64,000 nt of DNA from Cystobacter fuscus (GCF_002305875.1 NZ_CP022098.1:6014001-6078000); one strand, 5' to 3'; counted from the stretch's first letter, positions 45,160 to 55,256 are shown. The notes: a model not told the origin generated them from the sequence alone. A program made the numbers and translations.

Positions 45160-46356
45160 CTACTCCAGCGTGAGGTGACGCTTCTTCGCCTCGCGCTCCA
45201 CGACCTGGCCGATGGCCCCATCCAGCGTGTCCGCCCCCGGAGCGGCCTGCTGCTCGCGCGCCTGGGCGAGGAACCGCTGGCGCTCGGCGTTGAGCGTCTG
45301 GATGCGCTGCTGGAGCTGTGTCCGCTCCTGCTCGCGCGCCTCCAGCCAGGCCTTGCGGCCGGCGGCGTCCAGCCCGCGCATCGGCTCCGGCAGGTCCTCG
45401 GCCCGGACGGACTTCACGTCCACCTGGTTCTTCTTCACCGCGTCCACCAGGTCCCAGCTCTCGTTCGAGTAGTTGCCGGACGACTTGGCCACGGAGCGGG
45501 ACACCATGCTGGCGATGGAGACGCCGCGCGAGTTGCTGTCCTGTTGCTCCTGGCGCAACTGGCTCTTCTTGCCGGCGGCGCCGTAGGCGACGTACGTCTT
45601 GTTCAGCTCCGCGCCCAGTTGGGCGATCTCCGCGTCCTGCGGCGCGGCGATCTCCACCACGCGCTGGTTCTGATCGATGTTCATGTAGCTGCCGTCGGCG
45701 AGCACCGCCGCGTCCTTCCACTTCCCGGCGACGCCCTCCTCGTAGTCGCCGCAGTGGATGGTGTTGACGGTGATGCCGCGCTCGCGGGCGCTCTTCACCG
45801 CGTTATCGAATTCGACGGGGCCCTGGGTGAAGGGCTCGTTGCCAGCGATGAAGATGAGCCGCATGGCGTCCGGATCCTTGCTCCAGGCGAGCTGCGTGGA
45901 GGCGTCGCGGATGACCTCTCCGCAGTACTCCTCGCCGCCGGACGTTCTCAAGGAGAAGAGGTGCTCGGAGAGCAGGTCCAGGTCCGTGGTGAAGGGCAGC
46001 ACCTGGCGGATCTCATGGGAGTTGGCGCCCGGGTCGGCGTTGCCGTACGCGTACAGGGCAATCTGGAGCTGCGGCGCCACGCCGTCGCGCTTCGCGTGGG
46101 AGAAGCGGTTGACGATGTTCCACAGCTGCGAGCGGGCCTGGTCGAGCAGGCCGTCCATGCTGCCGCTGGTGTCCAGCAGCAGGGCAATCTGGATGATGGG
46201 CTGATTCGCATCCGTCCTGGGGACGGGGGCCACGGTCGGCCTCACGGGTGGCGGCGCGGGCGGTGTACCCGGAGAGGGCTGGTCCAGCAGGAGAGCGGAG
46301 ACCGCGAGCACCGCGGCCGAGCCAAGGATGACGGGAAGCTTGAGTGCCGATTTCAT
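45160..46356 (-). CDS. Exported VWA-domain protein
   Basis: 398 residues with an N-terminal membrane/signal segment (LPVILGSAAVLAVSALLL) and a Pro-rich linker. The von Willebrand factor A domain (about 55-250) keeps the metal-ion site DTSGSM, with a later Thr and Asp for MIDAS. The C-terminal half is helical and charged (EAREQERTQLQQRIQTLNAE), probably coiled coil. VWA domains mediate metal-dependent protein contacts; here the protein is likely periplasmic and part of the sensing arm of the adjacent two-component system. AAAGGA before ATG 46356 fixes the start. A decayed fragment of a second copy lies at 58205-58572. Confidence 0.85.
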   Translation of the reverse strand: MKSALKLPVILGSAAVLAVSALLLDQPSPGTPPAPPPVRPTVAPVPRTDANQPIIQIALLLDTSGSMDGLLDQARSQLWNIVNRFSHAKRDGVAPQLQIALYAYGNADPGANSHEIRQVLPFTTDLDLLSEHLFSLRTSGGEEYCGEVIRDASTQLAWSKDPDAMRLIFIAGNEPFTQGPVEFDNAVKSARERGITVNTIHCGDYEEGVAGKWKDAAVLADGSYMNIDQNQRVVEIAAPQDAEIAQLGAELNKTYVAYGAAGKKSQLRQEQQDSNSRGVSIASMVSRSVAKSSGNYSNESWDLVDAVKKNQVDVKSVRAEDLPEPMRGLDAAGRKAWLEAREQERTQLQQRIQTLNAERQRFLAQAREQQAAPGADTLDGAIGQVVEREAKKRHLTLE

Positions 46357-46635
46357 CGTGCGTCCTTTCGTACGTCGGTGCCCGATTGAGCACGCGGAGA
46401 AGAGTACGAATGAGGGGCCTCGTCGGGTGTAACCGGCTTGTAACCGGAGGTGTCGGCGACTCCTCAAGGCGGTCGGCGCCGAGTCCATGAGCGAGTAGGC
46501 GCTGCGAGGTGTCGCGCATTCGGGGAACTGGTGAGGAGCAGCGGAGAGCATGGTAGATCGACCAGCGAGGACAATTGACTTGACCGCCCCATCTACCCAG
46601 CACCTTCGAGCTGTCTCTCCGGGGAGCCTACTCTA
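46357..46635. promoter_or_regulatory. Divergent region between VWA operon and hsdM
   Basis: 279 bases separate the divergent VWA and hsdM starts. They contain the promoters of both operons; a GGGGAG motif lies nine bases before the hsdM GTG. No other clear element is seen. Confidence 0.4.
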
Positions 46636-49143
46636 GTGGCCATCAAGAAATCCGAACTCTACTCCACACTCTGGAAGTCCTGCGACGAACTGCGCGGTGG
46701 CATGGATGCATCGCAGTACAAGGACTACGTCCTGGTGCTCTTGTTCGTGAAGTACGTCTCGGACAAGGCGGCCAGCCAGAAGAACTACGATCTCGACGTC
46801 CCCAAGGGCGGCAGCTTCGCCGACATGGTCGCGCTCAAGGGGGACAAAGAAATCGGCGACAAGATGAACAAGATCATCGCCAAGCTCGCCGAGGCAAACG
46901 ACCTGAAGGGCGTGATCGACGTCGCTGACTGGAACGACGCCGACAAGTTGGGCAAGGGGAAGGACATGGTGGATCGGCTATCGAAGCTGGTTGCCCTCTT
47001 CGACAACCCCGATCTTGACTTCAGGGGCAACCGCGCCGAGGGCGACGACCTGCTCGGAGATGCCTACGAGTACCTCATGCGGCACTTCGCCACCGAGAGT
47101 GGCAAGAGCAAGGGTCAGTTCTACACGCCGGCCGAGGTCTCTCGCATCATGGCCAAGGTCATCGGCGTCGGCAGCGCCAAGAGCCCCGGCCAAACCATCC
47201 ATGACCCCACCTGCGGCTCAGGCTCCCTCCTTATCAAGGCCCACGACGAGGCCAAGAGTGCCACCGGCCTCGACCTCGCGCTCTACGGCCAAGAGATGGA
47301 CAACGCCACTAAGGCGCTGGCTCGCATGAACCTCATCCTGCATGACTGCCCCACCGGCGAGATCTGGCAGGACAACACGCTGTCCGCGCCATACTTCAAG
47401 GATGCCAAGAGCAACGCCCTCAAAACCTTCGACTTCGTCGTCGCCAACCCCCCCTTTTCGACCAAAGCCTGGACCAACGGCTTTGACCCGGCCAACGACC
47501 TCTACGGCCGATTCGACTTCGGCGTCCCGCCGCAAAAGAACGGCGACTACGCCTTCCTCCTCCACATCTTCGCCTGTCTCAAGAGCACCGGGAAAGGCGC
47601 GGTGATTCTCCCGCACGGCGTGCTCTTCCGTGGTGGCGCTGAATCCACGATCCGTCGCAAGGTCGTCCAGCGCGGCTACATCAAGGGCATCATCGGTCTG
47701 CCGGCAAACCTCTTCTACGGCACTGGCATTCCCGCCTGCATCCTTGTGCTCGACAAAGAGGGCGCCGCCGACCGCAAGGGCATCTTCATGGTTGATGCCT
47801 CCAAGGGCTTCATAAAGGACGGCAACAAGAACCGCCTGCGAGCGCAGGATATCCACAAGATCGTCGATGCGTTCACCCGGCAACTCGAGCTCCCCCGCTA
47901 CTCGCGGATGGTCTCGCTCGCCGAGATCAGTGACTCGAAGAACGACTTCAACCTCAATATCCCGCGTTACATCGACTCAAGCGAGCCGGAGGACATCCAG
48001 GACATCGACGGCCACCTGCGCGGCGGAATCCCCGTCCGCGACCTCGATGCCCTCGACCGGTACTGGAAGGCCTTCCCGGGTGTGCGCGAGGCGCTGTTCA
48101 AGAAGGCCAGCCGTCCAGGCTATGCCGAACTCAAGGTCACAGCGGCAGACATCAAGACCACCATCTTCGGGCACACTGAGTTCACGGCCTGGAGCACCCA
48201 GAGCAAGAAGCTCTTCGCCAAGTGGCGGGCGGAGAGTGCGCCACGCTTGAGTGCCATCGCCAAGGGCGACAAGCCCAAGGTCCTCATCGACACGCTTTCT
48301 GAGGAACTCTTGGGCACCTTCCAAAAGGCCAAACTGCTCGACCCCTACGATGTCTACCAGCACCTCATGGACTACTGGGCTGAGGTCATGCAGGATGACG
48401 TCTACCTCATCGTCAGCGACGGTTGGAGCGAGGCTGCCAAGCCCCGGCCGATTGGCGACGACAAGGAAAAGAAGTCCAAAGATAAGCCGGACTTCATCAT
48501 CGGCAAGCAGAAGTTCAAAGCGGAGCTGATTCCGACCACCCTACTCATCGCTCGCCACTTTGCCGCCGAACAGGCGGCGATCGAAAAGCTGGTGTTGGAA
48601 GCTGCCGCCGTCGCGCAGGCGATGGAGGAACTGGCCGAGGAGCACGGCGGCGAAGACGGTCTCTTGGCAGAGGCAAAGAACGACAAGGACAAGCTTACTA
48701 AGGCCTCAGTGTCCGCTCGGCTTAAGGAAGTAAAAAGCGAGCCCGACACGGTTGATGAGCGCAAGGTGCTCGGCGACTACTTGGCGCTCATCGAGAAGGA
48801 GGCGGTCATCAACGCGACGGCCAAGGTGGCGCAGGAGGAACTTACCGCGAAGGTTGCAGCCAAGTACGGCAGGCTGACCGAGGACGACATCAAGATGCTC
48901 GTTGTCGAGGACAAGTGGCTGACCTCGCTTGAGGCATCTGTGCAGGTCGACTCGACAGAGTGTCACAGACGCTCACTGGCCGCATTCGTGAGCTTGCCGA
49001 ACGTTATGACACTCCGCTACCGACGCTCACGGCCGAACTCTCGATGCTTGCCGCTCGGGTGGATCAGCACGTCAAGAAGATGGGCGCAACATGGAACTGA
49101 AGCTTGGCTACAAGCAGACAGAGATGGGCGTCCTTCCGGCTGA
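46636..49143 (+). CDS. hsdM: Type I restriction-modification methyltransferase subunit (C-terminal frameshift)
   Basis: The 835-residue reading frame starts at GTG 46636. The N-terminal helical region (YSTLWKSCDELRGGMDASQY) leads to the N6-adenine methylase core with FYTPAEVSRIMAKVIG, motif I DPTCGSGSLLI (about 191-201) and motif IV NPPFS (about 272), so the catalytic part is intact. Near 48946 the frame shifts: one extra G after GTGCAG would restore an HsdM-like tail (RIRELAERYDTPLPTLTAEL and so on) ending TGA at 49100, which overlaps hsdS in the usual way. As written, the last 60-odd residues are foreign and read through hsdS. This is a real 1-nt deletion or a sequencing error. It modifies the sites read by HsdS. 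Confidence 0.85.
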   Translation: MAIKKSELYSTLWKSCDELRGGMDASQYKDYVLVLLFVKYVSDKAASQKNYDLDVPKGGSFADMVALKGDKEIGDKMNKIIAKLAEANDLKGVIDVADWNDADKLGKGKDMVDRLSKLVALFDNPDLDFRGNRAEGDDLLGDAYEYLMRHFATESGKSKGQFYTPAEVSRIMAKVIGVGSAKSPGQTIHDPTCGSGSLLIKAHDEAKSATGLDLALYGQEMDNATKALARMNLILHDCPTGEIWQDNTLSAPYFKDAKSNALKTFDFVVANPPFSTKAWTNGFDPANDLYGRFDFGVPPQKNGDYAFLLHIFACLKSTGKGAVILPHGVLFRGGAESTIRRKVVQRGYIKGIIGLPANLFYGTGIPACILVLDKEGAADRKGIFMVDASKGFIKDGNKNRLRAQDIHKIVDAFTRQLELPRYSRMVSLAEISDSKNDFNLNIPRYIDSSEPEDIQDIDGHLRGGIPVRDLDALDRYWKAFPGVREALFKKASRPGYAELKVTAADIKTTIFGHTEFTAWSTQSKKLFAKWRAESAPRLSAIAKGDKPKVLIDTLSEELLGTFQKAKLLDPYDVYQHLMDYWAEVMQDDVYLIVSDGWSEAAKPRPIGDDKEKKSKDKPDFIIGKQKFKAELIPTTLLIARHFAAEQAAIEKLVLEAAAVAQAMEELAEEHGGEDGLLAEAKNDKDKLTKASVSARLKEVKSEPDTVDERKVLGDYLALIEKEAVINATAKVAQEELTAKVAAKYGRLTEDDIKMLVVEDKWLTSLEASVQVDSTECHRRSLAAFVSLPNVMTLRYRRSRPNSRCLPLGWISTSRRWAQHGTEAWLQADRDGRPSG

Positions 49144-50341
49144 CTGGGAGGCTCGACCGCTTGGCGACTACGTGCGCTTCAGGACCGGACCGTTCGGTAG
49201 CGCACTGCACAAGTCGGACTACACGCATGACGGCGTTCCAGTGATCAACCCAATGCATATAGTGGACGGCAACCTATCGCCCACCGAGAGTATGACGGTC
49301 ACCGAATCTGCCGCCCGCGCACTCGCAGATTTTCGTGTTCGCGAGAACGACATCCTTATCGGCCGACGTGGCGACATGGGGAGATGTGCCGTTGTGAAAG
49401 CAGGTCAAGCCGGCTGGCTGTGCGGCACCGGCTCGATGATTGTGCGATGTGGGGAGGGGATTGCTCCGTCGTTCCTGCAGCGGGTGCTATCGAGTTCAAG
49501 AGCTATTGCTGCAATCGAGAGCGCGTCCGTAGGTTCGACAATGATCAACCTGAATCAGGGCACACTCTCTGCGCTCCTAGTTCAGATTCCGCCGCTGCCG
49601 GAGCAGCGGGCCATCGCGGCGGCACTGAGCGATGTGGATGCACTGATCGGCGCGTTGGACCGGCTCATCGCGAAGAAGCGTAACCTCAAGCATGCGTCCA
49701 TGCAGAAACTCCTCACCGGCCAGACTCGCCTGCCTGGGTTCGGTGGCAAATGGGAAATGGTGCGCGCTGGAGATATCGGGCGCTTTAAGGGAGGCAGCGG
49801 CTTTCCTACGAGAGCCCAAGGGGCGGCAGCAGGCGACTACCCGTTTTTCAAAGTCTCTGACATGAACCATGCGGGGAACGGTGTGTTCATGATCCAGTCG
49901 AACAACTGGATCTCCGAAGGTGTCAGAAAGCAGCTCGGTGCCACTGTGTTTCCGACAGGCAGCGTTGTATTTGCAAAGGTAGGGGCGGCAGTCTTCCTGG
50001 AAAGAAAGAAGCTCCTCGCGAAGTCGAGCTGTCTTGACAACAACATGGCCGCGTTCATTGTTCAACGCGACCGTCTTGAGCCGCGCTTCGCTCACCTTGC
50101 ATTTCTGCACACCAAACTCGGTGATTTGGTGAGCACGACCGCGCTCCCATCCCTGAGCGGCTCGGTGCTGGCGCAGATCCCGCTGCAAATCCCTCCAATC
50201 GATGAGCAGATAGCCATCATCAACGTGGTCTCGGATATGGACGCCGAACTCCGCGCACTTGAGAGACGTCGTGACAAGACCCATGCCCTTAAGCAAGGAA
50301 TGATGCAGGAACTCCTGACAGGAAGGACGCGACTCGTATGA
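49091..50341 (+). CDS. hsdS: Type I restriction-modification specificity subunit
   Basis: 416 residues with the two-fold layout of HsdS. TRD1 (about 14-160) opens VLPADWEARPLGDYVRFRTG. The central conserved helix follows (IPPLPEQRAIAAALSDVDAL, then KKRNLKHASMQKLLTGQTRL). TRD2 (about 215-360) and a second conserved helix (IPPIDEQIAIINVVSDMDAE, then QGMMQELLTGRTRLV) complete it. Each TRD reads one half of a bipartite site, which cannot be deduced. GC content is visibly lower than in neighbouring genes, as usual for exchangeable HsdS genes. The ATG lies inside the ancestral hsdM 3' end. Confidence 0.9.
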   Translation: MELKLGYKQTEMGVLPADWEARPLGDYVRFRTGPFGSALHKSDYTHDGVPVINPMHIVDGNLSPTESMTVTESAARALADFRVRENDILIGRRGDMGRCAVVKAGQAGWLCGTGSMIVRCGEGIAPSFLQRVLSSSRAIAAIESASVGSTMINLNQGTLSALLVQIPPLPEQRAIAAALSDVDALIGALDRLIAKKRNLKHASMQKLLTGQTRLPGFGGKWEMVRAGDIGRFKGGSGFPTRAQGAAAGDYPFFKVSDMNHAGNGVFMIQSNNWISEGVRKQLGATVFPTGSVVFAKVGAAVFLERKKLLAKSSCLDNNMAAFIVQRDRLEPRFAHLAFLHTKLGDLVSTTALPSLSGSVLAQIPLQIPPIDEQIAIINVVSDMDAELRALERRRDKTHALKQGMMQELLTGRTRLV

Positions 50342-53300
50342 GCACCATCGGTCAGGCCGAAAAGAAGACCCAGCGCCGCGTCGTCAAGCTCTTTGTTGAT
50401 GAATTGAAGTACGAGTACCTCGGCGACCTGAGTGAGGGCGATAACCGCAACATTATCGAGGGGCAACTCGAGCACTTTCTCCGAGTCTATCAGGGCTATG
50501 GCGAGCGTGAGGACGGCGACGACGTCATGCGCCGCGCCATCGCTGAGGTCGTCAAGGCCGCCGGAAACACAGGCGTGAGCCTCTACGACCGCAACCGCGA
50601 CGTCTACGCTCTCCTGCGCTACGGCGTGAAGATCAAGGCTGACGTCGGGGCGCAGTTCGAGACGGTGTGGCTCCTTGACTGGAAGAACCCCGAGAAGAAT
50701 CGCTTCGCCATCGCTGAGGAGGTCACGGTCAAGCCGGCCGATCCCAAGGCGCACGGCAAGAGGCCAGACATCGTCCTCTACGTCAACGGTATCGTGCTTG
50801 GCGTCCTCGAACTCAAGCGCTCTACGGTCTCAGTGGCCGAGGGCATCCGCCAGAACCTCGACAACCAGAAGAAGGACTTCATCCAGCCCTTCTTCTCGAC
50901 CATGCAATACGTCATGGCCGGTAACGATGCCGAGGGGCTGCGCTACGGCACCATTCAAACGCCCGAGAAATACTACCTGACCTGGAAGGAAAACCCTCCA
51001 CCCGGGCACGATGCGGACAACCTGCTCGACCGAGCGCTGCGGCAGCTCTGCGGCAAGAGGCGGTTCCTCGAACTCATCCACGACTTCGTGGTCTTTGACG
51101 CGGGCATCAAGAAGCTTTGCCGCCACAATCAGTACTTCGGTGTGCGGGCCGCTCAGGAACACGTCCGGCGCCGCGAGGGTGGCATCCTGTGGCACACGCA
51201 GGGCAGCGGCAAGAGCCTCACCATGGTGTGGCTCGCCAAGTGGATCCGCGAGAACGTCCAGGACTCCCGCGTCCTCATCATCACCGACCGAACCGAACTC
51301 GACGAGCAGATCGAGAAGGTCTTCAAGGGCGTTGCCGAGGATATCCACCGCACCAAATCAGGCGGCGACCTCATCGCGCAGCTCAACGCCACCGCGCCTT
51401 GGCTCCTGTGCTCCCTCATCCACAAGTTCGGTGGCAAGGAAGACGGTGAGGAGGTCGGGGACATCAAGGGCTACGTCGAGGAGTTGAAGAAGGCCCTGCC
51501 CAAGGACTTCCGGGCCAAGGGCGAGCTGTTCGTTTTCGTGGACGAGTGCCACCGGACCCAGTCGGGCGACCTCCACGAGGCGATGACGAGAATCTTGCCT
51601 GGCGCTGTGTTCATTGGCTTCACCGGGACGCCGCTCCTCAAGGCCGACAAGAAGAAGAGCATCGAGATCTTCGGCCGCTACATTCACACCTACAAGTTCG
51701 ATGAGGCGGTGAAGGATGGCGTTGTACTCGACCTCCGCTACGAGGCCCGCGACATCGACCAGAGCATCACGTCATCGAAGAAGATCGATCAGTGGTTCGA
51801 GGCTAAGACCAAGGGGCTCACACCACTGGCCAAGGCCCAGCTCAAGGCGCGCTGGGGGACTATGCAGAAGGTCCTGTCGAGCCAGTCACGCCTCCAGAGG
51901 ATCGTGGCTGACATCATGTTCGACATGGAGACCCGGGACCGCCTGAAGAGCGGGCGCGGCAACGCGATGCTGGTCGCGGGCAGCATCTACGAGGCGTGCA
52001 AGTTCTACGAGCTTTTCGCCAAGACACCGCTGGTGGGCAAGTGCGCCATCGTCACTTCGTACGTGCCACGGACGGCCGACATCAAGGGCCAGGAGAGCGG
52101 CGAGGGAGCGACGGACGCGCTCGAGAAGTACGCTATCTACCGTCAGATGCTTGCTGATTGGTTCGGTGAGCTGCCTGAGCAGGCCGTCGGCAAGATCGAC
52201 GCTTTCGAGAAGGCGGTGAAGAAGAAGTTCATCGACGAGCCGGGGCAGGTGAAGCTCCTGATCGTCGTTGACAAGCTCCTGACCGGCTTCGACGCGCCTC
52301 CGGCTACGTATCTCTACATCGATAAGCACATGCGCGACCACGGCCTGTTTCAGGCCATCTGTCGTGTGAATCGGCTTGACGGCGACGACAAGGAGTTCGG
52401 CTACATCGTCGACTATAAAGACCTGTTCAAGAGCCTTGAGGGGGCGGTCACGGACTACACCTCCGGAGCTCTCGATGGCTACGACAAGGAGGACGTCGCC
52501 GGGCTACTCGAGGACCGCCTCAGCAAGGCAAAGGAACGGCTGGAGGAGGCTCTTGAGGCCGTGCGCGCGCTGTGCGAGCCCGTCGAGGCGCCTCGCGACG
52601 ATCAGGCGTTCTATCGCTACTTTTCCTCAAAGGAGCATGGCAATACGGCCCAGCTCAAGGAGAATGAGCCGCAGCGCCTCGCGCTGTATAAACTCACGGC
52701 GGCGCTCGTTCGCGCGTATGCGAACCTGGCGGGTGAGATGACCGCGGCGGGCTATACCGAAGCCGAGGCCGCGTCGATCAAGAAGGATGTGACGTTCTAT
52801 GAAAACCTCCGTACGCAGATAAAGCTGCACAGTGGTGACGCAATCGACCTGAAGCAGTACGAACCTGCGATGCGCCACCTCATCGATACATACATCCATG
52901 CGGAGGAGAGCGAGACGGTCTCCGAGTTTGACGATTTGTCGCTGGTACAACTCATCGTCGAGCGCGGCGCGGAAGCAGTGAATGCGCTGCCCGAGGCCAT
53001 TCGCAAGAAGGAGAAGGCTGCTGCGGAAACGATCGAGAACAACGTACGGAGGCTCATCACCGACGAGTCGCCGATCAATCCGAAGTACTACGAGAAGATG
53101 TCTGAGTTGCTCGACTCACTGATCGAGCAACGCAAGAAGAACGCTCTCAGTTACCAAGAATATTTGGAGAAGATTGTCGATCTGACCCGGCAAGCGAAGA
53201 ACGGTCCGACAGTAGGGGGCTATCCGAAGTCGCTGGACTCGGCCGCTAAGAGAGCGCTGTATGACAACCTCGGGAACGACGAGGCTCTTGCTCTTAAGGT

Positions 53301-53454
53301 GGACGGCGCGGTTCGGTCGAGCATGCAGGATGGATGGCGCAGCAACACGATGAAAACGCGCAGGGTCCGGCAGGCCATCAGAGCAGCCTTCGACGGTGAT
53401 GAAGATCTCGTCGATCGAATCTTGGAACTGGTGAAGAGCCAGAATGACTATTGA
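50338..53454 (+). CDS. hsdR: Type I restriction endonuclease subunit
   Basis: 1038 residues. The N-terminal PD-(D/E)xK nuclease motif is RPDIVLYVNGIVLGVLELK (about 143-162). The SF2 helicase motor follows with Walker A HTQGSGKSLTMVW (about 285), motif II DECHRTQSGD (about 402), motif III FTGTPL and a late VDKLLTGFDAP and CRVNRL. A long helical C-terminal region binds the HsdM2HsdS core. It translocates unmodified DNA and cleaves at a distance. The ATG overlaps the hsdS stop as ATGA, and its own 3' end overlaps the following metalloprotease gene by 11 bases, so all four genes form one operon. Confidence 0.93.
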   Translation: MSTIGQAEKKTQRRVVKLFVDELKYEYLGDLSEGDNRNIIEGQLEHFLRVYQGYGEREDGDDVMRRAIAEVVKAAGNTGVSLYDRNRDVYALLRYGVKIKADVGAQFETVWLLDWKNPEKNRFAIAEEVTVKPADPKAHGKRPDIVLYVNGIVLGVLELKRSTVSVAEGIRQNLDNQKKDFIQPFFSTMQYVMAGNDAEGLRYGTIQTPEKYYLTWKENPPPGHDADNLLDRALRQLCGKRRFLELIHDFVVFDAGIKKLCRHNQYFGVRAAQEHVRRREGGILWHTQGSGKSLTMVWLAKWIRENVQDSRVLIITDRTELDEQIEKVFKGVAEDIHRTKSGGDLIAQLNATAPWLLCSLIHKFGGKEDGEEVGDIKGYVEELKKALPKDFRAKGELFVFVDECHRTQSGDLHEAMTRILPGAVFIGFTGTPLLKADKKKSIEIFGRYIHTYKFDEAVKDGVVLDLRYEARDIDQSITSSKKIDQWFEAKTKGLTPLAKAQLKARWGTMQKVLSSQSRLQRIVADIMFDMETRDRLKSGRGNAMLVAGSIYEACKFYELFAKTPLVGKCAIVTSYVPRTADIKGQESGEGATDALEKYAIYRQMLADWFGELPEQAVGKIDAFEKAVKKKFIDEPGQVKLLIVVDKLLTGFDAPPATYLYIDKHMRDHGLFQAICRVNRLDGDDKEFGYIVDYKDLFKSLEGAVTDYTSGALDGYDKEDVAGLLEDRLSKAKERLEEALEAVRALCEPVEAPRDDQAFYRYFSSKEHGNTAQLKENEPQRLALYKLTAALVRAYANLAGEMTAAGYTEAEAASIKKDVTFYENLRTQIKLHSGDAIDLKQYEPAMRHLIDTYIHAEESETVSEFDDLSLVQLIVERGAEAVNALPEAIRKKEKAAAETIENNVRRLITDESPINPKYYEKMSELLDSLIEQRKKNALSYQEYLEKIVDLTRQAKNGPTVGGYPKSLDSAAKRALYDNLGNDEALALKVDGAVRSSMQDGWRSNTMKTRRVRQAIRAAFDGDEDLVDRILELVKSQNDY

Positions 53455-54193
53455 GACCCATACCCTGACCGTCAGCGGCGTGCGTGTGGCCGTTGTCCGG
53501 AAGGCGATCAAGAACCTTCATCTCGGCGTCTACCCACCTGATGGGCGAGTTCGGGTGGCGGCGCCGTTAGCGGTATCCGACGCAGCCGTGAGGGTCGCGG
53601 TCATCAGCAAGCTGCCGTGGATCAAGCGACAGCAAGCGGCGTTCGAGCATCAGCCCCGCGAGTCCGAACGCGAAATGGTCAGCGGGGAGAGCCACTACTT
53701 CCTCGGTCGACGCTATCGCTTGGATGTCGTGGACGCCATGGGGGCCAACAGAGTCGTGCTCCGCAATCGTAGGACCCTCGAGCTTCACGTACAGCGCGGA
53801 GCCGACGCCGAGTATCGCAAGCAGCTTCTGTATCGCTGGTACCGCGAGCGCCTTCGCGAGCTCGTCCCGCCTCTCCTTGAGAAGTGGGAGGCCGCGATTG
53901 GCGTGAAGGTCGCCGGGTGGGGCATCAAGAAGATGAAGACCAAATGGGGCTCATGCAACGCGGAGGCACGCCGCCTCTGGTTGAACCTGGAGCTAGCGAA
54001 GAAGCCACCGGAATGCATTGAGTACCTCATCATTCACGAGTTGGTGCATCTTCTTGTGCGTCATCACGACGATCGTTTCAACGCCTTGATGGACCGTCAC
54101 CTGCCCAAATGGAGGCTGGTCCGGCAGTCGTTGAACGTGGCCCCCCTGGCGAATGACGCCTGGGAGCTAAAGGACAGCGGCGCACGGCACTGA
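53444..54193 (+). CDS. YgjP-like M48-family metalloprotease
   Basis: 249 residues with the metzincin-like zinc motif HELVHLLVRHHDDRF (His at about 198) and the conserved GWGIKKMKTKWGSCNAEARR upstream, typical of the YgjP/DUF45 proteins. It is a soluble putative peptidase. Genes of this family are recurrently appended to type I restriction operons, as here with an 11-base overlap with hsdR. A role in controlling turnover of HsdR or of the complex has been suggested for associated proteases (ClpXP-like control is known in E. coli), but for this family it is inference. Confidence 0.85.
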   Translation: MTIETHTLTVSGVRVAVVRKAIKNLHLGVYPPDGRVRVAAPLAVSDAAVRVAVISKLPWIKRQQAAFEHQPRESEREMVSGESHYFLGRRYRLDVVDAMGANRVVLRNRRTLELHVQRGADAEYRKQLLYRWYRERLRELVPPLLEKWEAAIGVKVAGWGIKKMKTKWGSCNAEARRLWLNLELAKKPPECIEYLIIHELVHLLVRHHDDRFNALMDRHLPKWRLVRQSLNVAPLANDAWELKDSGARH

Positions 54194-54246
54194 GCTGGCG
54201 GCGCTCTTCCACTCGCTGACTGATAACGGATTTCAGTTGAATGTTC

Positions 54247-54622
54247 CTATATATTATATCCGCAATACCGAAACCAGCCGACGATGTCGTCATGAGTGAT
54301 GAGGTCCATGGCCCTGGCAATGGCGTCATCGAGAGCCTGTAGGGTACGCGCGCCCATGCTCTTGAGCAGTTCCTTGAGCTTGTTCCAGAGCAGTTCAATG
54401 GGATTGAGGTCCGGCGAGTAGGGTGGAAGGAAGAGAACATGGGCACCGGCGGCGCGAATACGCTCCAGGATGTGCGCGGGCTTGTGCGCCCCCACATTGT
54501 CCATGACCACAATGTCGCCCGGATTGAGTTTGGGGACGAGCATGTGCTCGACAAAGGCCTCGAAGACACCGGCCGTCGTGGCTCCTTCGATAGTCATCAG
54601 CGCCCGAATGCCGTCCAGAGCC
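54247..54622 (-). pseudogene. C-terminal part of the IS630 transposase
   Basis: Encodes EGIAQ-junction residues then ALALDGIRALMTIEG, the second DDE Asp in VVMDNVGAHKP and the final Glu in PPYSPDLNPIELLWNKLKE, ending at a TAG inside the left terminal repeat. Joined to the segment at 57557-58130 across one copy of AGTGCGCC it forms an uninterrupted IS630 DDE domain. It is separated from its start by the nested IS4 element. Confidence 0.85.
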
Positions 54623-54643
54623 AGTGCGCCCTGAGCTATCCCC

Positions 54644-54976
54644 TCATATTGGGCCGAGAAATTCCTGAAAAACTGGTTGTTCACGTAACAGCGAAGCGAA
54701 TCGCTCCATCAGCGGGACGAGCTGCTCCTCCGGCATCATCGGGATGGCTTGGTAATACTCACAGCCCTGCCGGAAGAGCGAGGAGGTGCGCGTCTTCACT
54801 GTGTTGGCTTTGAGGTAACGCTCCATCCCCAAGCTCTCCCCCGCCGCCCCCAGCAGCGTCAGCAATGCGCAGGCTAGCGCGCTCACCAACAGCAGCCGGT
54901 CCCGCCTCTCCGTCGAGCGGACCCTCACCGACGACAGGCCCATTCCAAAACGCAAGTCCTTCATGTCGCGGAATGT
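54644..54976 (-). pseudogene. C-terminal part of the IS4 transposase
   Basis: Begins at the right of the ISL3 target duplication with FRDMKDLRFGMGLSSV and continues through LLLVSALACALLTLLGAAGE to a stop at 54644. It matches the C-terminus of the IS4 transposase at 56636-57480; the two join in frame when the ISL3 element and one 8-bp duplication are removed. Confidence 0.85.
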
Positions 54977-55256
54977 GGGTCTTCGGTACGTCGAGTGGGC
55001 AGGACTGTCGACAAGAGGCCGTGCGCATGGGGAGGACATGGGGCTCAAGGGCGTGCGGAGCCGAGCGATGGCCATGGGATTCAAGTCCCCGCGAGAGTTC
55101 GAGGCATGAATGAGACAGGGGCACGACCTGGGGTGCCGAAAGCCGCAGCTGTGCATGACAGAGCGCCTGGCTCCGCTGCCCTACTGGCCGGGTTGCAGTC
55201 GAATCTGTCGGCGCTGCGGGGCTCGGTCCCCAGCCGCCTGCTTCTACGGCGAGGGG

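Noticed and set aside
54979-55156. Upstream N-terminal extension of the IS4 C-terminal fragment
   Set aside because: It is read through the ISL3 end by chance; the IS4 frame starts at the target duplication.
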